Positions 1 through 8,383 of a DNA stretch of 64,000 nucleotides are shown piece after piece. The notes beneath the pieces were generated by a model. That model was not told the DNA's origin and did no database searches. It was given only the letters and a program-made list of their open reading frames with translations. Each line of letters starts with the position of its first letter. Position 1 is the stretch's first letter. The translations under genes were made by a program, and so were the position numbers. The stretch comes from Kitasatospora sp. NBC_00315 (lineage in GTDB: Bacteria > Actinomycetota > Actinomycetes > Streptomycetales > Streptomycetaceae). The stretch spans positions 4,836,001 to 4,900,000 of the forward strand of contig NZ_CP108025.1 in the NCBI RefSeq assembly GCF_041435095.1, in the 5' to 3' direction.

Positions 1-294
1 AAGCTGATCATCGTGGTGGACGCGGACTGCGACGTGCACGACTACCAGGAGGTGGCCTGGCGGGCGCTGGGCAACACCGACTACAGCCGGGACCTCTCGG
101 TCGTCGAGGGCCCGGTCGACCACCTCGACCACGCCTCCTACCAGCAGTTCTGGGGCGGCAAGGCGGGCATCGACGCGACCCGCAAGCTCCCCGAGGAGGG
201 CTACACCCGCGACGGTGGCTGGCCCGAGATGGTCGGCTCCGACCCGGAGACGGCCGCCCTGGTCACCAAGCGCTGGAAGGAGTACGGGCTGTGA
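1..294 (+). CDS. UbiD-family decarboxylase, C-terminal fragment (menaquinone pathway)
   Basis: The reading frame is open from the first base and ends in TGA at 292-294, so only about the last 97 residues are present. The visible part (VDADCDVHDYQEVAWRAL, then a DHLDHAS stretch and a RDGGWPEMV tail) matches the C-terminal domain of UbiD-type prenylated-FMN decarboxylases. In actinomycetes with the futalosine route, a UbiD homologue next to UbiA and UbiX homologues is taken to remove the ring carboxylate of the menaquinone precursor. The stop overlaps the GTG start of the next gene (GTGA), indicating translational coupling. The N-terminal and active-site regions lie outside the window. Confidence 0.85.
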   Translation, partial: KLIIVVDADCDVHDYQEVAWRALGNTDYSRDLSVVEGPVDHLDHASYQQFWGGKAGIDATRKLPEEGYTRDGGWPEMVGSDPETAALVTKRWKEYGL

Positions 295-1199
295 GCGCCA
301 CCGCCGACCTCTTCGAGGCCCCGCCGCCGAACAAGGCCAGGGCCTTCCTGCGGCTGGTCATGATCGAGCACTCGGTGTTCGCCCTGCCCTTCGCCTACAT
401 CGCGGCCCTCACCGCGATGTTCCGCACCGATGCGCGGGTGCACTGGTCCACCCTGCTGATCGTGACCGTCTGCATGGTCGGCCTGCGGACGTTCGCGATG
501 GCCGCCAACCGGATCATCGACCGCGAGATCGACGCCCGTAACCCGCGCACCGCCGGGCGCGAACTGGTCACCGGCGCCGTCTCGATGCGCACCGCGTACA
601 CCGGCTCGGCGATCGCCCTGGTGGTCTTCCTCGGCGCCGCCGCCCTGCTCAACCCGCTCTGCCTGGCGCTCGCCCCGGTCGCCGTCGTCCCGATGGTGGT
701 CTACCCGTACGGCAAGCGCTTCACGGACTTCCCGCACGCGATCCTGGGTCTGGCCCAGGCGATGGGCCCGGTCGGCGCCTGGCTCGCCGTCACCGGCACC
801 TGGTCCTGGGACGCCGTGGTGCTCGGCCTCGCGGTCGGCATCTGGATCGGCGGCTTCGACCTGATCTTCGGCTGCCAGGACGTCGCCGCCGACCGCGCCG
901 ACGGCGTGCGCTCCGTCCCCGCCCGCTTCGGCGTCGCGGGCGCCCTCTACGGCGCCCGGGCCTGCCACGTCCTCACCGTCCTGCTGCTGGGCTGGTACGC
1001 CGTCCTCACCGACGCCGGTCCGGCCTTCTGGGTGGGTCTGCTGGTGGTGGTCTGCGCGTTCGTCTACGAGCACTCCATCGTCAAGCCCGGCGACCTCTCG
1101 CGCCTCAACCGGGCGTTCTTCACCACCAACGGCTTCGTCGGCATCTCGCTCTTCTTCTTCGCCCTGCTCGACCTCGTGATCCGGGGGCTGGGCGTCTGA
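291..1199 (+). CDS. mqnP: MqnP-type UbiA prenyltransferase (menaquinone biosynthesis)
   Basis: A 302-residue polytopic membrane protein of the UbiA superfamily, expected to attach the polyprenyl tail to the aromatic carboxylate intermediate of the futalosine pathway. The first Asp-rich motif, NRxxDxxxDxxNxRT, is at residues 73-87; the second (DLIFGCQDVAADRADG) is near residues 190-205. Both coordinate Mg-diphosphate in this family. Several hydrophobic helices fill the rest. The GTG start overlaps the upstream stop by four bases. The assignment to menaquinone rather than ubiquinone or heme rests on its neighbours: a UbiD homologue before it, and ubiX and mqnE within 7 kb. Confidence 0.9.
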   Translation: MSATADLFEAPPPNKARAFLRLVMIEHSVFALPFAYIAALTAMFRTDARVHWSTLLIVTVCMVGLRTFAMAANRIIDREIDARNPRTAGRELVTGAVSMRTAYTGSAIALVVFLGAAALLNPLCLALAPVAVVPMVVYPYGKRFTDFPHAILGLAQAMGPVGAWLAVTGTWSWDAVVLGLAVGIWIGGFDLIFGCQDVAADRADGVRSVPARFGVAGALYGARACHVLTVLLLGWYAVLTDAGPAFWVGLLVVVCAFVYEHSIVKPGDLSRLNRAFFTTNGFVGISLFFFALLDLVIRGLGV

Positions 1200-1223
1200 C
1201 GGCCCGGCCCCCGGCCCCGGCGC

Positions 1224-1505
1224 TCAGGCGTCGATCTCGCACCACAGACCGGTACGGCTCGAATGGCCGTACCGGTCCGCCGCGTTCAGCACCGGCAGCG
1301 CGGCCGCCTGCGCGTCCCGGCCCGCCGGCGTGGCGGCCGCCAGCCGGTAGCCGGTCGCCGTCCGGCTGAGCCGGATGTCGGTCCGGGTGGCCGCGGCCAA
1401 CAGCAGGCTCAGGCCTCTGGCCCGGACCAGGACGGGGGCGGCGAAGCCCGTCAGCACGGCGAGATCGGCCAACAGGGCCCGCGCCCGTGAACGTCCGATC
1501 CGCAT
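1224..1505 (-). CDS. small hypothetical protein
   Basis: A 93-residue protein starting at ATG 1505, whose first base overlaps the stop of the upstream small gene (TGATG). An upstream in-frame start is possible but would lie inside the neighbour. The sequence has a hydrophobic, Leu/Ala-rich middle and a C-terminus ending in LWCEIDA. No family is recognised. The overlap shows it is the second gene of a two-gene minus-strand unit next to an XRE/DUF397 pair, a setting in which Streptomyces carry many lineage-specific small genes. Confidence 0.55.
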   Translation of the reverse strand: MRIGRSRARALLADLAVLTGFAAPVLVRARGLSLLLAAATRTDIRLSRTATGYRLAAATPAGRDAQAAALPVLNAADRYGHSSRTGLWCEIDA

Positions 1506-1741
1506 CAGCCGGCCTGCTTCCCGGCCCCGGCCGCCGCCGGGCCGACGTCTTCGGGCAGCGCCGTCCACTCGCAACCGCCGCCCTCGGGACGCAGGTAGTG
1601 CTCACCCGCGACGGTGTCCATGTGGACGCCCACGCGGCCGGTCCGGTGGTCCCGGACCGGTTCACCCACCCGGGGCGTGAATGCCGCCCGTCCGCCTGTC
1701 GATGCTCCCACTGCGCTCCTCCTCGGTGCCGCTTTCCTCAC
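1505..1741 (-). CDS. small hypothetical protein with PRVGEPVRDH...GRVGVHMD motif
   Basis: A protein of up to 78 residues. The core (PRVGEPVRD, GRVGVHMD, YLRPEGGGCEW) looks like a small beta-rich SH3-like fold of a type often found in Streptomyces beside HTH/DUF397 genes; this is family-level recollection, not a search. The first 20 residues are low in information, so a GTG near 1711 may be the true start. It is divergent from the XRE regulator at 1831, leaving about 90 bp for both promoters, and overlaps the next minus-strand gene by one base. Confidence 0.55.
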   Translation of the reverse strand: MRKAAPRRSAVGASTGGRAAFTPRVGEPVRDHRTGRVGVHMDTVAGEHYLRPEGGGCEWTALPEDVGPAAAGAGKQAG

Positions 1742-1830
1742 TGTCCGTGTCCCGAGCGTCGCGCTGGGGCGCTAGTTTGGGCAGTAGGTGACGTCCAACA
1801 GCGCGCGCTGCCGGAAGAGGATGTGCAAAC

Positions 1831-2667
1831 GTGCCCCAGCCCAAGGATCTCGACCCGGCCGAGTCGCCGAGGTCTTTCTACGGCTCCGAACTGCGCCGCC
1901 TCCGCGAGGCCGCCGGGCTGACCCAGGAACGGCTGGGGGAGCTGGTGTTCAGCTCCGGCGCCTACATCGGGCACCTGGAGGCGGCCTCCCGCAGGCCCCA
2001 ACTGGACATGTCGGAGCAGCTGGACCAGGTCCTCGAAACGGGCGGGTACTTCGCACGGCTGTATCCGATGGTGACGCGCTCGCGGTATCCCGAGTACTTC
2101 GTCCACGTGGTGGAGTTGCAGACGAGAGCGCAGAGCATCAGCAGCTACTGCCCTGCTCTCATCCAGGGGTTGTTGCAGACCCCCGACTACGCACGGGCGG
2201 TCTTCGAATCCGCCCAACCGCTGAGATCCGTCGAAGAAACGGAGGTACTGGTGGCCGCGCGGATGGCACGGGCCGACATCCTCGACGGTCCAACAGCGCC
2301 TGTGTTGTGGACCGTTCTGGACGAAGCGATCATCCGGCGGCCGATCGGCAGTGCGGCGACGATGCGTGACCAGCTTGCTCATCTCGTCCGTCTTGTGCGG
2401 AGTCGGCGGCTGATCGTCCAGGTGCTGCCGTTCTCGGCTGGGGCTCACGCCCTGTTGGAGGGGATGGCACTGCACATGACTTTCGAGGACGAGCCTCCGA
2501 TGGTCTACCTCGAAGGCCCTCACATCGGGCGACTGGTCGACGATCCGTTGCTGGTGGCCAGATGCCTTCGGTCCTACGATCTGGTCAGGGCCGCCGCGTT
2601 GTCGCCGGAGGTGTCCCTCACCCTGCTCGAGTCGGCGATGGAGGATTACTCGCGTGAGCAACTCTGA
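1831..2667 (+). CDS. XRE-family HTH regulator with DUF5753 domain
   Basis: A 278-residue regulator. The helix-turn-helix is at about residues 15-70 (LRRLREAAGLTQERLGEL, then SGAYIGHLEAASRRP). The rest is the DUF5753 sensor-like domain typical of Streptomyces regulators paired with DUF397 proteins; the QGLLQTPDYARAVF stretch is diagnostic. The GTG start at 1831 follows a GAAGAGG ribosome site. The next gene, a DUF397 protein, begins inside the last codons. Such pairs are abundant in streptomycetes, and the best known (WhiJ/BldB-like) affect development; this pair's targets are unknown. Confidence 0.9.
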   Translation: MPQPKDLDPAESPRSFYGSELRRLREAAGLTQERLGELVFSSGAYIGHLEAASRRPQLDMSEQLDQVLETGGYFARLYPMVTRSRYPEYFVHVVELQTRAQSISSYCPALIQGLLQTPDYARAVFESAQPLRSVEETEVLVAARMARADILDGPTAPVLWTVLDEAIIRRPIGSAATMRDQLAHLVRLVRSRRLIVQVLPFSAGAHALLEGMALHMTFEDEPPMVYLEGPHIGRLVDDPLLVARCLRSYDLVRAAALSPEVSLTLLESAMEDYSREQL

Positions 2668-2848
2668 GCGGTGGCGCAAGAGCAGTTACAGCGGTGGCAG
2701 TGGTGGCGAGTGCATCGAGGTGGACGACGCCCGTCCCGGCACGGTCCGCGACTCCAAGGATCCGGACGGCCCCCGTCTCGGGTTCGCCCCCGAGCTGTGG
2801 CAGGCCTTCGTGACGGCCGCAGCAGACGGTGTGCTGGACCGGGCCTGA
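2654..2848 (+). CDS. DUF397 protein
   Basis: A 64-residue protein that is almost entirely the DUF397 domain: WRKSSYSGGSGGECIEVDD, then VRDSKDPDGPRLGF and a final helix. It starts at GTG 2654, 14 bases before the end of the XRE gene, so translation is probably coupled. DUF397 proteins are thought to work with their XRE-DUF5753 partners, possibly as antagonists, much like a regulatory pair or toxin-antitoxin-like module. Nothing here defines the regulated gene. Confidence 0.9.
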   Translation: MSNSERWRKSSYSGGSGGECIEVDDARPGTVRDSKDPDGPRLGFAPELWQAFVTAAADGVLDRA

Positions 2849-2942
2849 CCCCCGGACGGCGAGGCACCGGTTTCGGGACGCGGCGAGGTGGTACGCGTAG
2901 GTGGCGTACCTGTCCGCCACCCCTCCGGAGGAGTCCGCCCGC

Positions 2943-3329
2943 ATGATCGGCACCCTGCAGTGCGTCGTCCTGGACTGCCACTACCCGCCCGCGCTGGCCC
3001 GCTTCTACGCGGCGCTGCTCGGCGGGGAGGTGGACCGGCCGGACCCGCGCTGGACGCTGGACGAGGACTGGTCGACGCTGCACACTCCCGGTGGCACGGT
3101 GGTGGCGTTCCAGCGGGTCGAGGACTTCCACCCGCCGCAGTGGCCCGACCCGGCGCACCCGCAACAGGTGCACCTGGACATCGACGTGGAGGACATCGGG
3201 GCGGCCGAGCGCGAGGTGATCGCCCTCGGCGGCTCGCCGCTGCGGGCGTACGACGGCTGGCGGGTCTACGCCGACCCGGCGGGGCACCCCTTCTGCCTGA
3301 TCGGCCGGCCGGCGGCCAGGCCGCTGTAG
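2943..3329 (+). CDS. VOC (glyoxalase/bleomycin-resistance) superfamily protein
   Basis: A protein of 128 residues when started at ATG 2943, which sits 9-10 bases after a GGAGGAG ribosome site; an upstream in-frame GTG at 2901 lacks one. It shows the paired beta-alpha-beta-beta-beta pattern of the VOC fold: VVLDCHYPPALARFYAALLGG at the front, HLDIDVEDIGAAEREV in the middle, and YADPAGHPFCLI at the end. Metal-ligand candidates are His in HLDID and the late acidic positions. Substrate is not predictable; single-domain VOC proteins of this length serve as thiol transferases, dioxygenases or drug binders. Confidence 0.8.
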   Translation: MIGTLQCVVLDCHYPPALARFYAALLGGEVDRPDPRWTLDEDWSTLHTPGGTVVAFQRVEDFHPPQWPDPAHPQQVHLDIDVEDIGAAEREVIALGGSPLRAYDGWRVYADPAGHPFCLIGRPAARPL

Positions 3330-3339
3330 GCGGCCGGGT

Positions 3340-4056
3340 TCAGATCAGTGCCAGGCTGTCGCCGACGCTGAGCCGCCCCGGGCGGCTGACCTCGGCGAGG
3401 GCGTCGAGGCGGCCGTCATGGGCGTCCAGCAGGGCCTTGAGGATCTCGGGCGCCTCGGGGAGACCGGGCTGCGGGGCGCCGCTCATGGCACAGCGTTCGC
3501 TCGCGCGGACCAGGGCGAAGCGGGGGCCGGAGCCGTCCGCCGTCGCGGCCTGCCGGCCGAACCAGGTGTCCTCGACGAACGGCGGGGTGCCCGGCGGGGT
3601 GCGCACGACGATGTTGGGCCGGAACCGGCGTTCGTCCACGACGGTGCACGGGGCGGCCTCGCGGACCCAGTCCAGGGTGGCGGTCGTGAGCAGGCTGACC
3701 GGGAGCTGGTCGAAGTGCGAGTGGGCGTCCTCGCGGGCCAGGCCGATGTCCTCCAGCTGGAGGAAGGCCCGCAGGAAGGCGTCCGGGTCGGCGACGGGCC
3801 GGCCGAGCGGGTCGAGGAGTTCGGGGCCGTCGAGGCGGTGGCCGAGCCGGGAGCCGAGGCGGAGCAGCCCGTCCATGTGGCGAAGGCGGGGGGTGTTCTT
3901 GCCGGAGCCGAGTCTGCCCGCGCCGTCGCGCACGGCGTAGAGCCGGTCACCGGCGAGGCCGCGTTCGTCCACCTGGACGGTGTCGAGCTGTTCGCCACCG
4001 GTGGATTTCACGGGGTAGCGCCAGAGCCGTTCGACGACTCCGATGATCTCTGCCAT
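3340..4056 (-). CDS. MOSC domain-containing protein
   Basis: A 238-residue protein with an N-terminal MOSC beta-barrel segment (RLWRYPVKSTGGEQLDTV, then GLAGDRLYAV) and a C-terminal MOSC domain (FRPNIVVRTP ... ERCAMSGAP). The conserved Cys of the MOSC sulfur-carrier site is present in RCAM, near residue 190. MOSC proteins handle molybdenum-cofactor sulfur or reduce N-hydroxylated compounds. It is a single gene, convergent with the VOC gene (10 bp between stops). The partner reductase, if any, is not in the window. Confidence 0.85.
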   Translation of the reverse strand: MAEIIGVVERLWRYPVKSTGGEQLDTVQVDERGLAGDRLYAVRDGAGRLGSGKNTPRLRHMDGLLRLGSRLGHRLDGPELLDPLGRPVADPDAFLRAFLQLEDIGLAREDAHSHFDQLPVSLLTTATLDWVREAAPCTVVDERRFRPNIVVRTPPGTPPFVEDTWFGRQAATADGSGPRFALVRASERCAMSGAPQPGLPEAPEILKALLDAHDGRLDALAEVSRPGRLSVGDSLALI

Positions 4057-4119
4057 GGCGGGAGCCTAGCGGCGCGCCGCATGTTGGTCTAGACCAAGGC
4101 CCCGCCGGGGTCGGCGCGT

Positions 4120-4866
4120 TCAGCCGATTCGGGCCACCGCGCGGACGGGGGCGCCGTCGGCGGCGACCAGCCGCAGCGGGAAGAACGAGACCTCGACCGG
4201 CTCACCGGCCGCCTGGGCCTCCAGCAGCGGTGTCAGGTCGGTGAGGTTCTCCGTGATCACCGCGCCGCCCGGAGCGCCGAGCACCACCCGGTGGGCGGCC
4301 AGCCCGACCTCCTCGGCGGGCGGCGGGCCGTCGTGCTCGTCGGCCAGGTCGGCGAGCAGCGCGGCCACCGCCGGATCGCCCGGGCCGGGGTCGGGGGTGC
4401 GGTCGATGCTCAGGGCGTCCACCCCGAGCGTCCGCACGCCCGCCTCGACCAGCGCCCGGGCGGCGGAGGGCGCCAGGTACGGGTGGGCGAGGTAGTGGTC
4501 GGTGCCCCAGTACCGGGGCCAGCCGGTGGCCAGCAGCAGGACGGCCCCGGGGGTCAGCCGCTCCAGCGCGTCCGCGAGCAGGCCGGCGGTGACGGCGGTG
4601 CGGGGTTCGAGCCCGCGCAGGTCGGCGACCACGGCCGGGCCGGTGAACAGGGTGAGCGGCAGGCCGTCCAGGGTCGGCCAGGTGACGTCCACGTGATAGG
4701 GCGCGTCGACGTGGGTGCCGGACTGCGAACCGAGGTGCAGGCCGAGGACGTTGACCCCGGCGGTGGCGGTGGTCAGCGCCGGCCGCAGCTCCACCTCCGG
4801 GTCGCCCGGGTAGACGGGCATGCCGGTGGTGAGCGGATGGGTGAGGTCGATCAGCGTCGGCGCCAT
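4120..4866 (-). CDS. cyclase / kynurenine formamidase-like hydrolase
   Basis: A 248-residue cyclase-family protein (PF04199 type). The start at ATG 4866 has a GGAGG site just upstream; a longer frame to 5115 would overlap the ubiX gene and is rejected. The metal-binding signature SGTHVDAPYHVD is clear near residue 50, followed by a conserved acidic/His C-terminal half. Family members include bacterial kynurenine formamidase (KynB) and isatin hydrolase; the substrate cannot be named. It is transcribed away from ubiX with 67 bp between starts, so both promoters must be compact. Confidence 0.85.
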   Translation of the reverse strand: MAPTLIDLTHPLTTGMPVYPGDPEVELRPALTTATAGVNVLGLHLGSQSGTHVDAPYHVDVTWPTLDGLPLTLFTGPAVVADLRGLEPRTAVTAGLLADALERLTPGAVLLLATGWPRYWGTDHYLAHPYLAPSAARALVEAGVRTLGVDALSIDRTPDPGPGDPAVAALLADLADEHDGPPPAEEVGLAAHRVVLGAPGGAVITENLTDLTPLLEAQAAGEPVEVSFFPLRLVAADGAPVRAVARIG

Positions 4867-4918
4867 GGGCTCATCCTCCCGCGCCCGGCGGGCTCCGGGG
4901 ACGGGAACCCGCGGTGCG

Positions 4919-4924
4919 TATAGA
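4919..4924 (+). promoter_or_regulatory. candidate -10 box for a near-leaderless ubiX transcript
   Basis: TATAGA lies nine bases before the ubiX ATG in a 67 bp divergent intergenic space. This spacing would place the transcription start at or near the start codon, a common actinomycete arrangement. No clear -35 or ribosome site is visible. Confidence 0.35.
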
Positions 4925-4933
4925 AATGGACCC

Positions 4934-5608
4934 ATGAGCACAGCGAAGGCAGCAGACGGCACGCCGGTCCGACGGCCCTGGGTGGTCGGGGTCTCGGGGG
5001 CGTCCGGAACCCCGTACGCGGCGTCGGTGGTCCGGGGGCTGCTGGCGGCCGGGGAGGCGGTCGACCTGGTGGTCAGCCGCGCCGCCCGGCTGACCGTCCT
5101 GGACGAGACCGGCATCTCCTTCCGCGACGCGCACTGGCGGGAGGACCTCGGGCGCTGGCTGGGGTCGGACGAGGGCCTGGACGACGTCCGGTACTGGCCG
5201 GCCGGCGACTTCGCGGCCGGCCCCTCCAGCGGCTCCTACCCGGCGAAGGGGATGCTGGTCGTCCCCGCGAGCACCGGCTCGGTCGCGGGGATCGCGCTCG
5301 GTCTCAGCAAGGACCTGCTCCAGCGGGTCGCCGCCGTCACCCTCAAGGAGCGCCGCCCGCTGGTGGTCTGCGTGCGCGAGACCCCCCTCAACGGGGTGAC
5401 GCTCAAGCACCTGGTGGAGCTGGACGCGCAGGGCGCCGTGGTGCTGCCCGCCTCGCCCGGCTTCTACGCGGGCGGCTCCACGGTGCGCGAACTGGTGGAT
5501 TTCGTGGCCGGGCGGGTGCTGGACGCGGTGGGGGTGCGGCACGAGTTGTACCGGCGCTGGGCGGGCGAGTTGGGAGCGGCCGCGAAGGCGGCGGGCCGGG
5601 GGGAGTGA
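4934..5608 (+). CDS. ubiX: flavin prenyltransferase UbiX
   Basis: A 224-residue flavin prenyltransferase that makes the prenylated FMN cofactor needed by the UbiD-type decarboxylase encoded at the left edge. The N-terminal FMN-binding GVSGASGTPYA motif, PASTGSVAGIALG, the LKERRPLVVCVRETPL stretch and the C-terminal PASPGFYAGG region are all in place. ATG 4934 is chosen because a longer frame runs into the divergent cyclase. It sits among mqnP, mqnE and the ubiD homologue, so its role in menaquinone formation is well supported by context. Length is close to normal for UbiX, with about 15 extra N-terminal residues. Confidence 0.92.
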   Translation: MSTAKAADGTPVRRPWVVGVSGASGTPYAASVVRGLLAAGEAVDLVVSRAARLTVLDETGISFRDAHWREDLGRWLGSDEGLDDVRYWPAGDFAAGPSSGSYPAKGMLVVPASTGSVAGIALGLSKDLLQRVAAVTLKERRPLVVCVRETPLNGVTLKHLVELDAQGAVVLPASPGFYAGGSTVRELVDFVAGRVLDAVGVRHELYRRWAGELGAAAKAAGRGE

Positions 5609-5727
5609 GCGGGCCTCGGCCGGGAGAGTATGTTCTTTGCGATATCCGGGTTGGTCTGCCCATGGCACCTTTGATTCCGGATAATGATCTGTGGGTCTGG
5701 TGAGGTTCGGAAGGACGCGGACGGTAT

Positions 5728-6189
5728 ATGGACACGGTGGACAGACAGCTCATCCAGGCGCTTCGGGAGAACGGCCGCGCGTCCTACGCCGAGCTGGGCC
5801 GACTGGTCGGCCTCTCCGGCCCGAGCGTGACGGACCGGATCAACCGGCTGGAGCAGGCCGGGGTCATCACCGGATACCGCGCGACGGTCAACCCGGCCTC
5901 CCTGGGCTTCGGCGTCACGGCCCTGATCGGCCTTCAGCTCACGGACGCCGCCGACCACGAGGACGTCGCGCACCGGCTGAAGGAGCTCGGCGAGGTCGAG
6001 GACTGCTGGTTCATCGCGGGCGACGACTCCTACATGCTCAAGGTCAGGGTCTCCAACGTGGAGGGCCTGGAGTCGGTGGTCAAGCGCCTCTCCGGGACCA
6101 AGGGCGTCGCCCGCACCCGGACCACCGTCGTGCTCTCCACCAAGTGGGAGAACCGGGTCAGCGACCTCCCCCTCCCCGAGACGGAGTAG
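5728..6189 (+). CDS. Lrp/AsnC-family transcriptional regulator
   Basis: A 153-residue Lrp/AsnC regulator. The N-terminal winged HTH (DRQLIQALRENGRASYAELGRL, then SVTDRINRLEQAGVI) is followed by an alpha-beta RAM/ligand domain. The downstream PLP-lyase gene starts six bases after its stop, so the two are probably co-transcribed; this suggests control by an amino acid that the lyase consumes. It sits between ubiX and mqnE, so it may also be read through into the menaquinone gene, but no operator can be pointed to. Confidence 0.92.
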   Translation: MDTVDRQLIQALRENGRASYAELGRLVGLSGPSVTDRINRLEQAGVITGYRATVNPASLGFGVTALIGLQLTDAADHEDVAHRLKELGEVEDCWFIAGDDSYMLKVRVSNVEGLESVVKRLSGTKGVARTRTTVVLSTKWENRVSDLPLPETE

Positions 6190-6194
6190 CGCCG

Positions 6195-7166
6195 ATGGCC
6201 CTGGTCGGTGTGGAGGAACTGCATGCGGCGCAGCGGCGGATCGCCGGTGTCGCGGTCCGCACACCGCTGCTGCCCTGCCCCTGGGCCGCGGACGGCGCGC
6301 GCAGGCTGTGGCTGAAGCCCGAGAACCTCCAGCCGACCGGCGCGTTCAAGACCCGTGGTGCCTACAACCGGCTGGCCGCGCTGAGCGGGGCCGAGCGGGC
6401 CCGCGGCGTGGTCGCCCAGTCCAGCGGCAACCACGCGCAGGCGGTGGCGTACGCGGCGCAACTGCTGGGCATCCGCGCCGTGATCGTGATGCCGGACACC
6501 TCGCCCGAGGTGAAGGTCGCGAGCACCCGCTCGTACGGCGCCGAGGTGATCCTGGTCGCGCCGGCCGAGCGCGACACCCTGCCCGCCGAGCTGGCCGCCC
6601 GGCACGGCTACGTGTGGGTCCCGCCGTACGACGACCCCTACATCATCGCGGGCCAGGGCACGGTCGGCATGGAGATCGCCGAGGACGCCCCCGACGAGCT
6701 GGACACCGTACTGGTGCCGGTCAGCGGCGGCGGCCTGATCTCCGGCACGGCGGCCGCGCTCAAGCTCACCTGCCCGGGCGTGCGGGTGATCGGCGTGGAG
6801 CCGGAGCTGGCGGCCGACGCGCAGCAGAGCCTGCGCACCGGACGGCGCACCGAGTGGCCGGTCGCCGACACCTACCGCACCATCGCGGACGGGCTGCGCA
6901 CCACCTCGGTCGGCGAGCTGCCCTTCGAACACATCCAGGCGTACGTGGACGACATCGTCACCGTCTCCGAGGCCGAGATCCGTGACACCGTCGCCGTGCT
7001 GGCCCGCCGCGGCCGGCTGGTGGCGGAGCCCTCCGGAGCGGTGGCCCCGGCCGCGTACCTCCACCGGGCCGCCGAGCTGGGCCCCGGGAGGGTCTTCGCC
7101 GCCGTGGTCAGCGGAGGCAACATCGAACCCCGGCTCCTTGCGGAGCTGCTGGCAACCGGGGCGTAG
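6195..7166 (+). CDS. threonine/serine dehydratase-like PLP lyase
   Basis: A 323-residue fold-type II PLP enzyme. The Schiff-base lysine is K52 in FKTRGAYN; SSGNHAQAVA binds the cofactor phosphate/ring face; VPVSGGGLISG is the glycine-rich phosphate loop. There is no C-terminal ACT-like regulatory domain, so it resembles catabolic threonine ammonia-lyase, serine racemase/dehydratase or threo-3-hydroxyaspartate dehydratase rather than biosynthetic IlvA. ATG 6195 is chosen; the longer open frame overlaps the Lrp gene. It follows the Lrp regulator by 5 bp and precedes mqnE by 47 bp. Confidence 0.85.
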   Translation: MALVGVEELHAAQRRIAGVAVRTPLLPCPWAADGARRLWLKPENLQPTGAFKTRGAYNRLAALSGAERARGVVAQSSGNHAQAVAYAAQLLGIRAVIVMPDTSPEVKVASTRSYGAEVILVAPAERDTLPAELAARHGYVWVPPYDDPYIIAGQGTVGMEIAEDAPDELDTVLVPVSGGGLISGTAAALKLTCPGVRVIGVEPELAADAQQSLRTGRRTEWPVADTYRTIADGLRTTSVGELPFEHIQAYVDDIVTVSEAEIRDTVAVLARRGRLVAEPSGAVAPAAYLHRAAELGPGRVFAAVVSGGNIEPRLLAELLATGA

Positions 7167-7213
7167 GCTCGTTCCGGTCAACGAATCGAATGTGCAGGGA
7201 GGCGGGTCACCGC

Positions 7214-8377
7214 ATGGACGCAGGGCTGAAGCGCGAGCTGGAGGCAAAGGTCTACGCGGGTGAGCGGCTGACCCGCGAGGACGGGGTGGCGCTCTACGGG
7301 AGCGACGACCTGGCCTGGCTGGGCGGCCTCGCCCACCACGTGCGGACGCGGAAGAACGGCGACGTCGTCCACTTCAACGTCAACCGCCACCTCAACATGA
7401 CCAACGTCTGCGCCGCCTCCTGCGCCTACTGCTCGTTCCAGCGCAAGCCGGGCGAGAAGGACGCGTACACGATGCGGATCGAGGAGGCCGTGCGCCTCGC
7501 CAAGGCGATGGAGGTCGACTCCCTCACCGAGCTGCACATCGTCAACGGCCTGCACCCGACGCTGCCCTGGCGCTACTACCCGCGCAGCCTGCGGGAGCTG
7601 AAGGCGGCGCTGCCGAACGTCTCGCTGAAGGCCTTCACGGCGACCGAGATCCACTGGTTCGAGCGGATCAGCGGGCTGTCCGCCGACGAGATCCTGGACG
7701 AGCTGATCGACGCCGGTCTGGAGTCGCTGACCGGCGGCGGCGCCGAGATCTTCGACTGGGAGGTGCGCCAGCACATCGTCGACCACGACACCCACTGGGA
7801 GGACTGGTCGCGGATCCACCGCCTGGCGCACGCCAAGGGCCTCAAGACCCCGGCGACGATGCTCTACGGCCACATCGAGGAGCCCCGCCACCGGGTCGAC
7901 CACGTGCTGCGCCTGCGCGAGCTCCAGGACGAGACCGGCGGCTTCCAGGTCTTCATCCCGTTGCGCTACCAGCACGACTTCCACGACTCCAAGGACGGCG
8001 TCGTGCGCAACAGGCTGATGGCCCGTACGGAGATGGCGACCGGCGCCGAGGCGCTGAAGACCTTCGCGGTCTCCCGGCTGCTGTTCGACAACGTCCCGCA
8101 CGTGAAGGTGTTCTGGGTGATGCACGGTGTCACCACCGCGCAGCTGGCGCTCAGCCACGGCGCGGACGACATGGACGGTTCGGTCGTCGAGTACAAGATC
8201 ACCCATGACGCGGACAACTTCGGCACCCCGAACAAGCTCGGCCGTGACGACCTGCTCGGTCTGATCCGCGACGCGGGCTTCCGGCCGGTGGAGCGCAACA
8301 CGCGCTACGAGATCATCCGCGAGTACGACGGCCCCGACTTCCAGCGCCGCGAGACCCCGCAGGCCATGCGTCTGTGA
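7214..8377 (+). CDS. mqnE: aminofutalosine synthase MqnE (radical SAM)
   Basis: A 387-residue radical SAM enzyme that joins 3-[(1-carboxyvinyl)oxy]benzoate to SAM-derived adenosyl to make 6-amino-6-deoxyfutalosine, the second committed step of the futalosine menaquinone pathway. The cluster-binding cysteines are C66, C70 and C73 in CAASCAYCSF. Further family blocks (NVNRHLNMTN before the cysteines, ELHIVNGLHPTLPW, TATEIHWFER, LTGGGAEIFD) are clear. The ATG at 7214 follows GGGAGG. A 20-bp hairpin terminator lies immediately after the stop. MqnA, C and D are not in the window. Confidence 0.95.
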   Translation: MDAGLKRELEAKVYAGERLTREDGVALYGSDDLAWLGGLAHHVRTRKNGDVVHFNVNRHLNMTNVCAASCAYCSFQRKPGEKDAYTMRIEEAVRLAKAMEVDSLTELHIVNGLHPTLPWRYYPRSLRELKAALPNVSLKAFTATEIHWFERISGLSADEILDELIDAGLESLTGGGAEIFDWEVRQHIVDHDTHWEDWSRIHRLAHAKGLKTPATMLYGHIEEPRHRVDHVLRLRELQDETGGFQVFIPLRYQHDFHDSKDGVVRNRLMARTEMATGAEALKTFAVSRLLFDNVPHVKVFWVMHGVTTAQLALSHGADDMDGSVVEYKITHDADNFGTPNKLGRDDLLGLIRDAGFRPVERNTRYEIIREYDGPDFQRRETPQAMRL

Positions 8378-8383
8378 CCTGCG

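Noticed and set aside
201..1073. 290-codon minus-strand frame opposite mqnP
   Set aside because: It is a His/Gly/Asp/Arg-rich shadow caused by GC-rich third positions of mqnP; no family features and no ribosome site.
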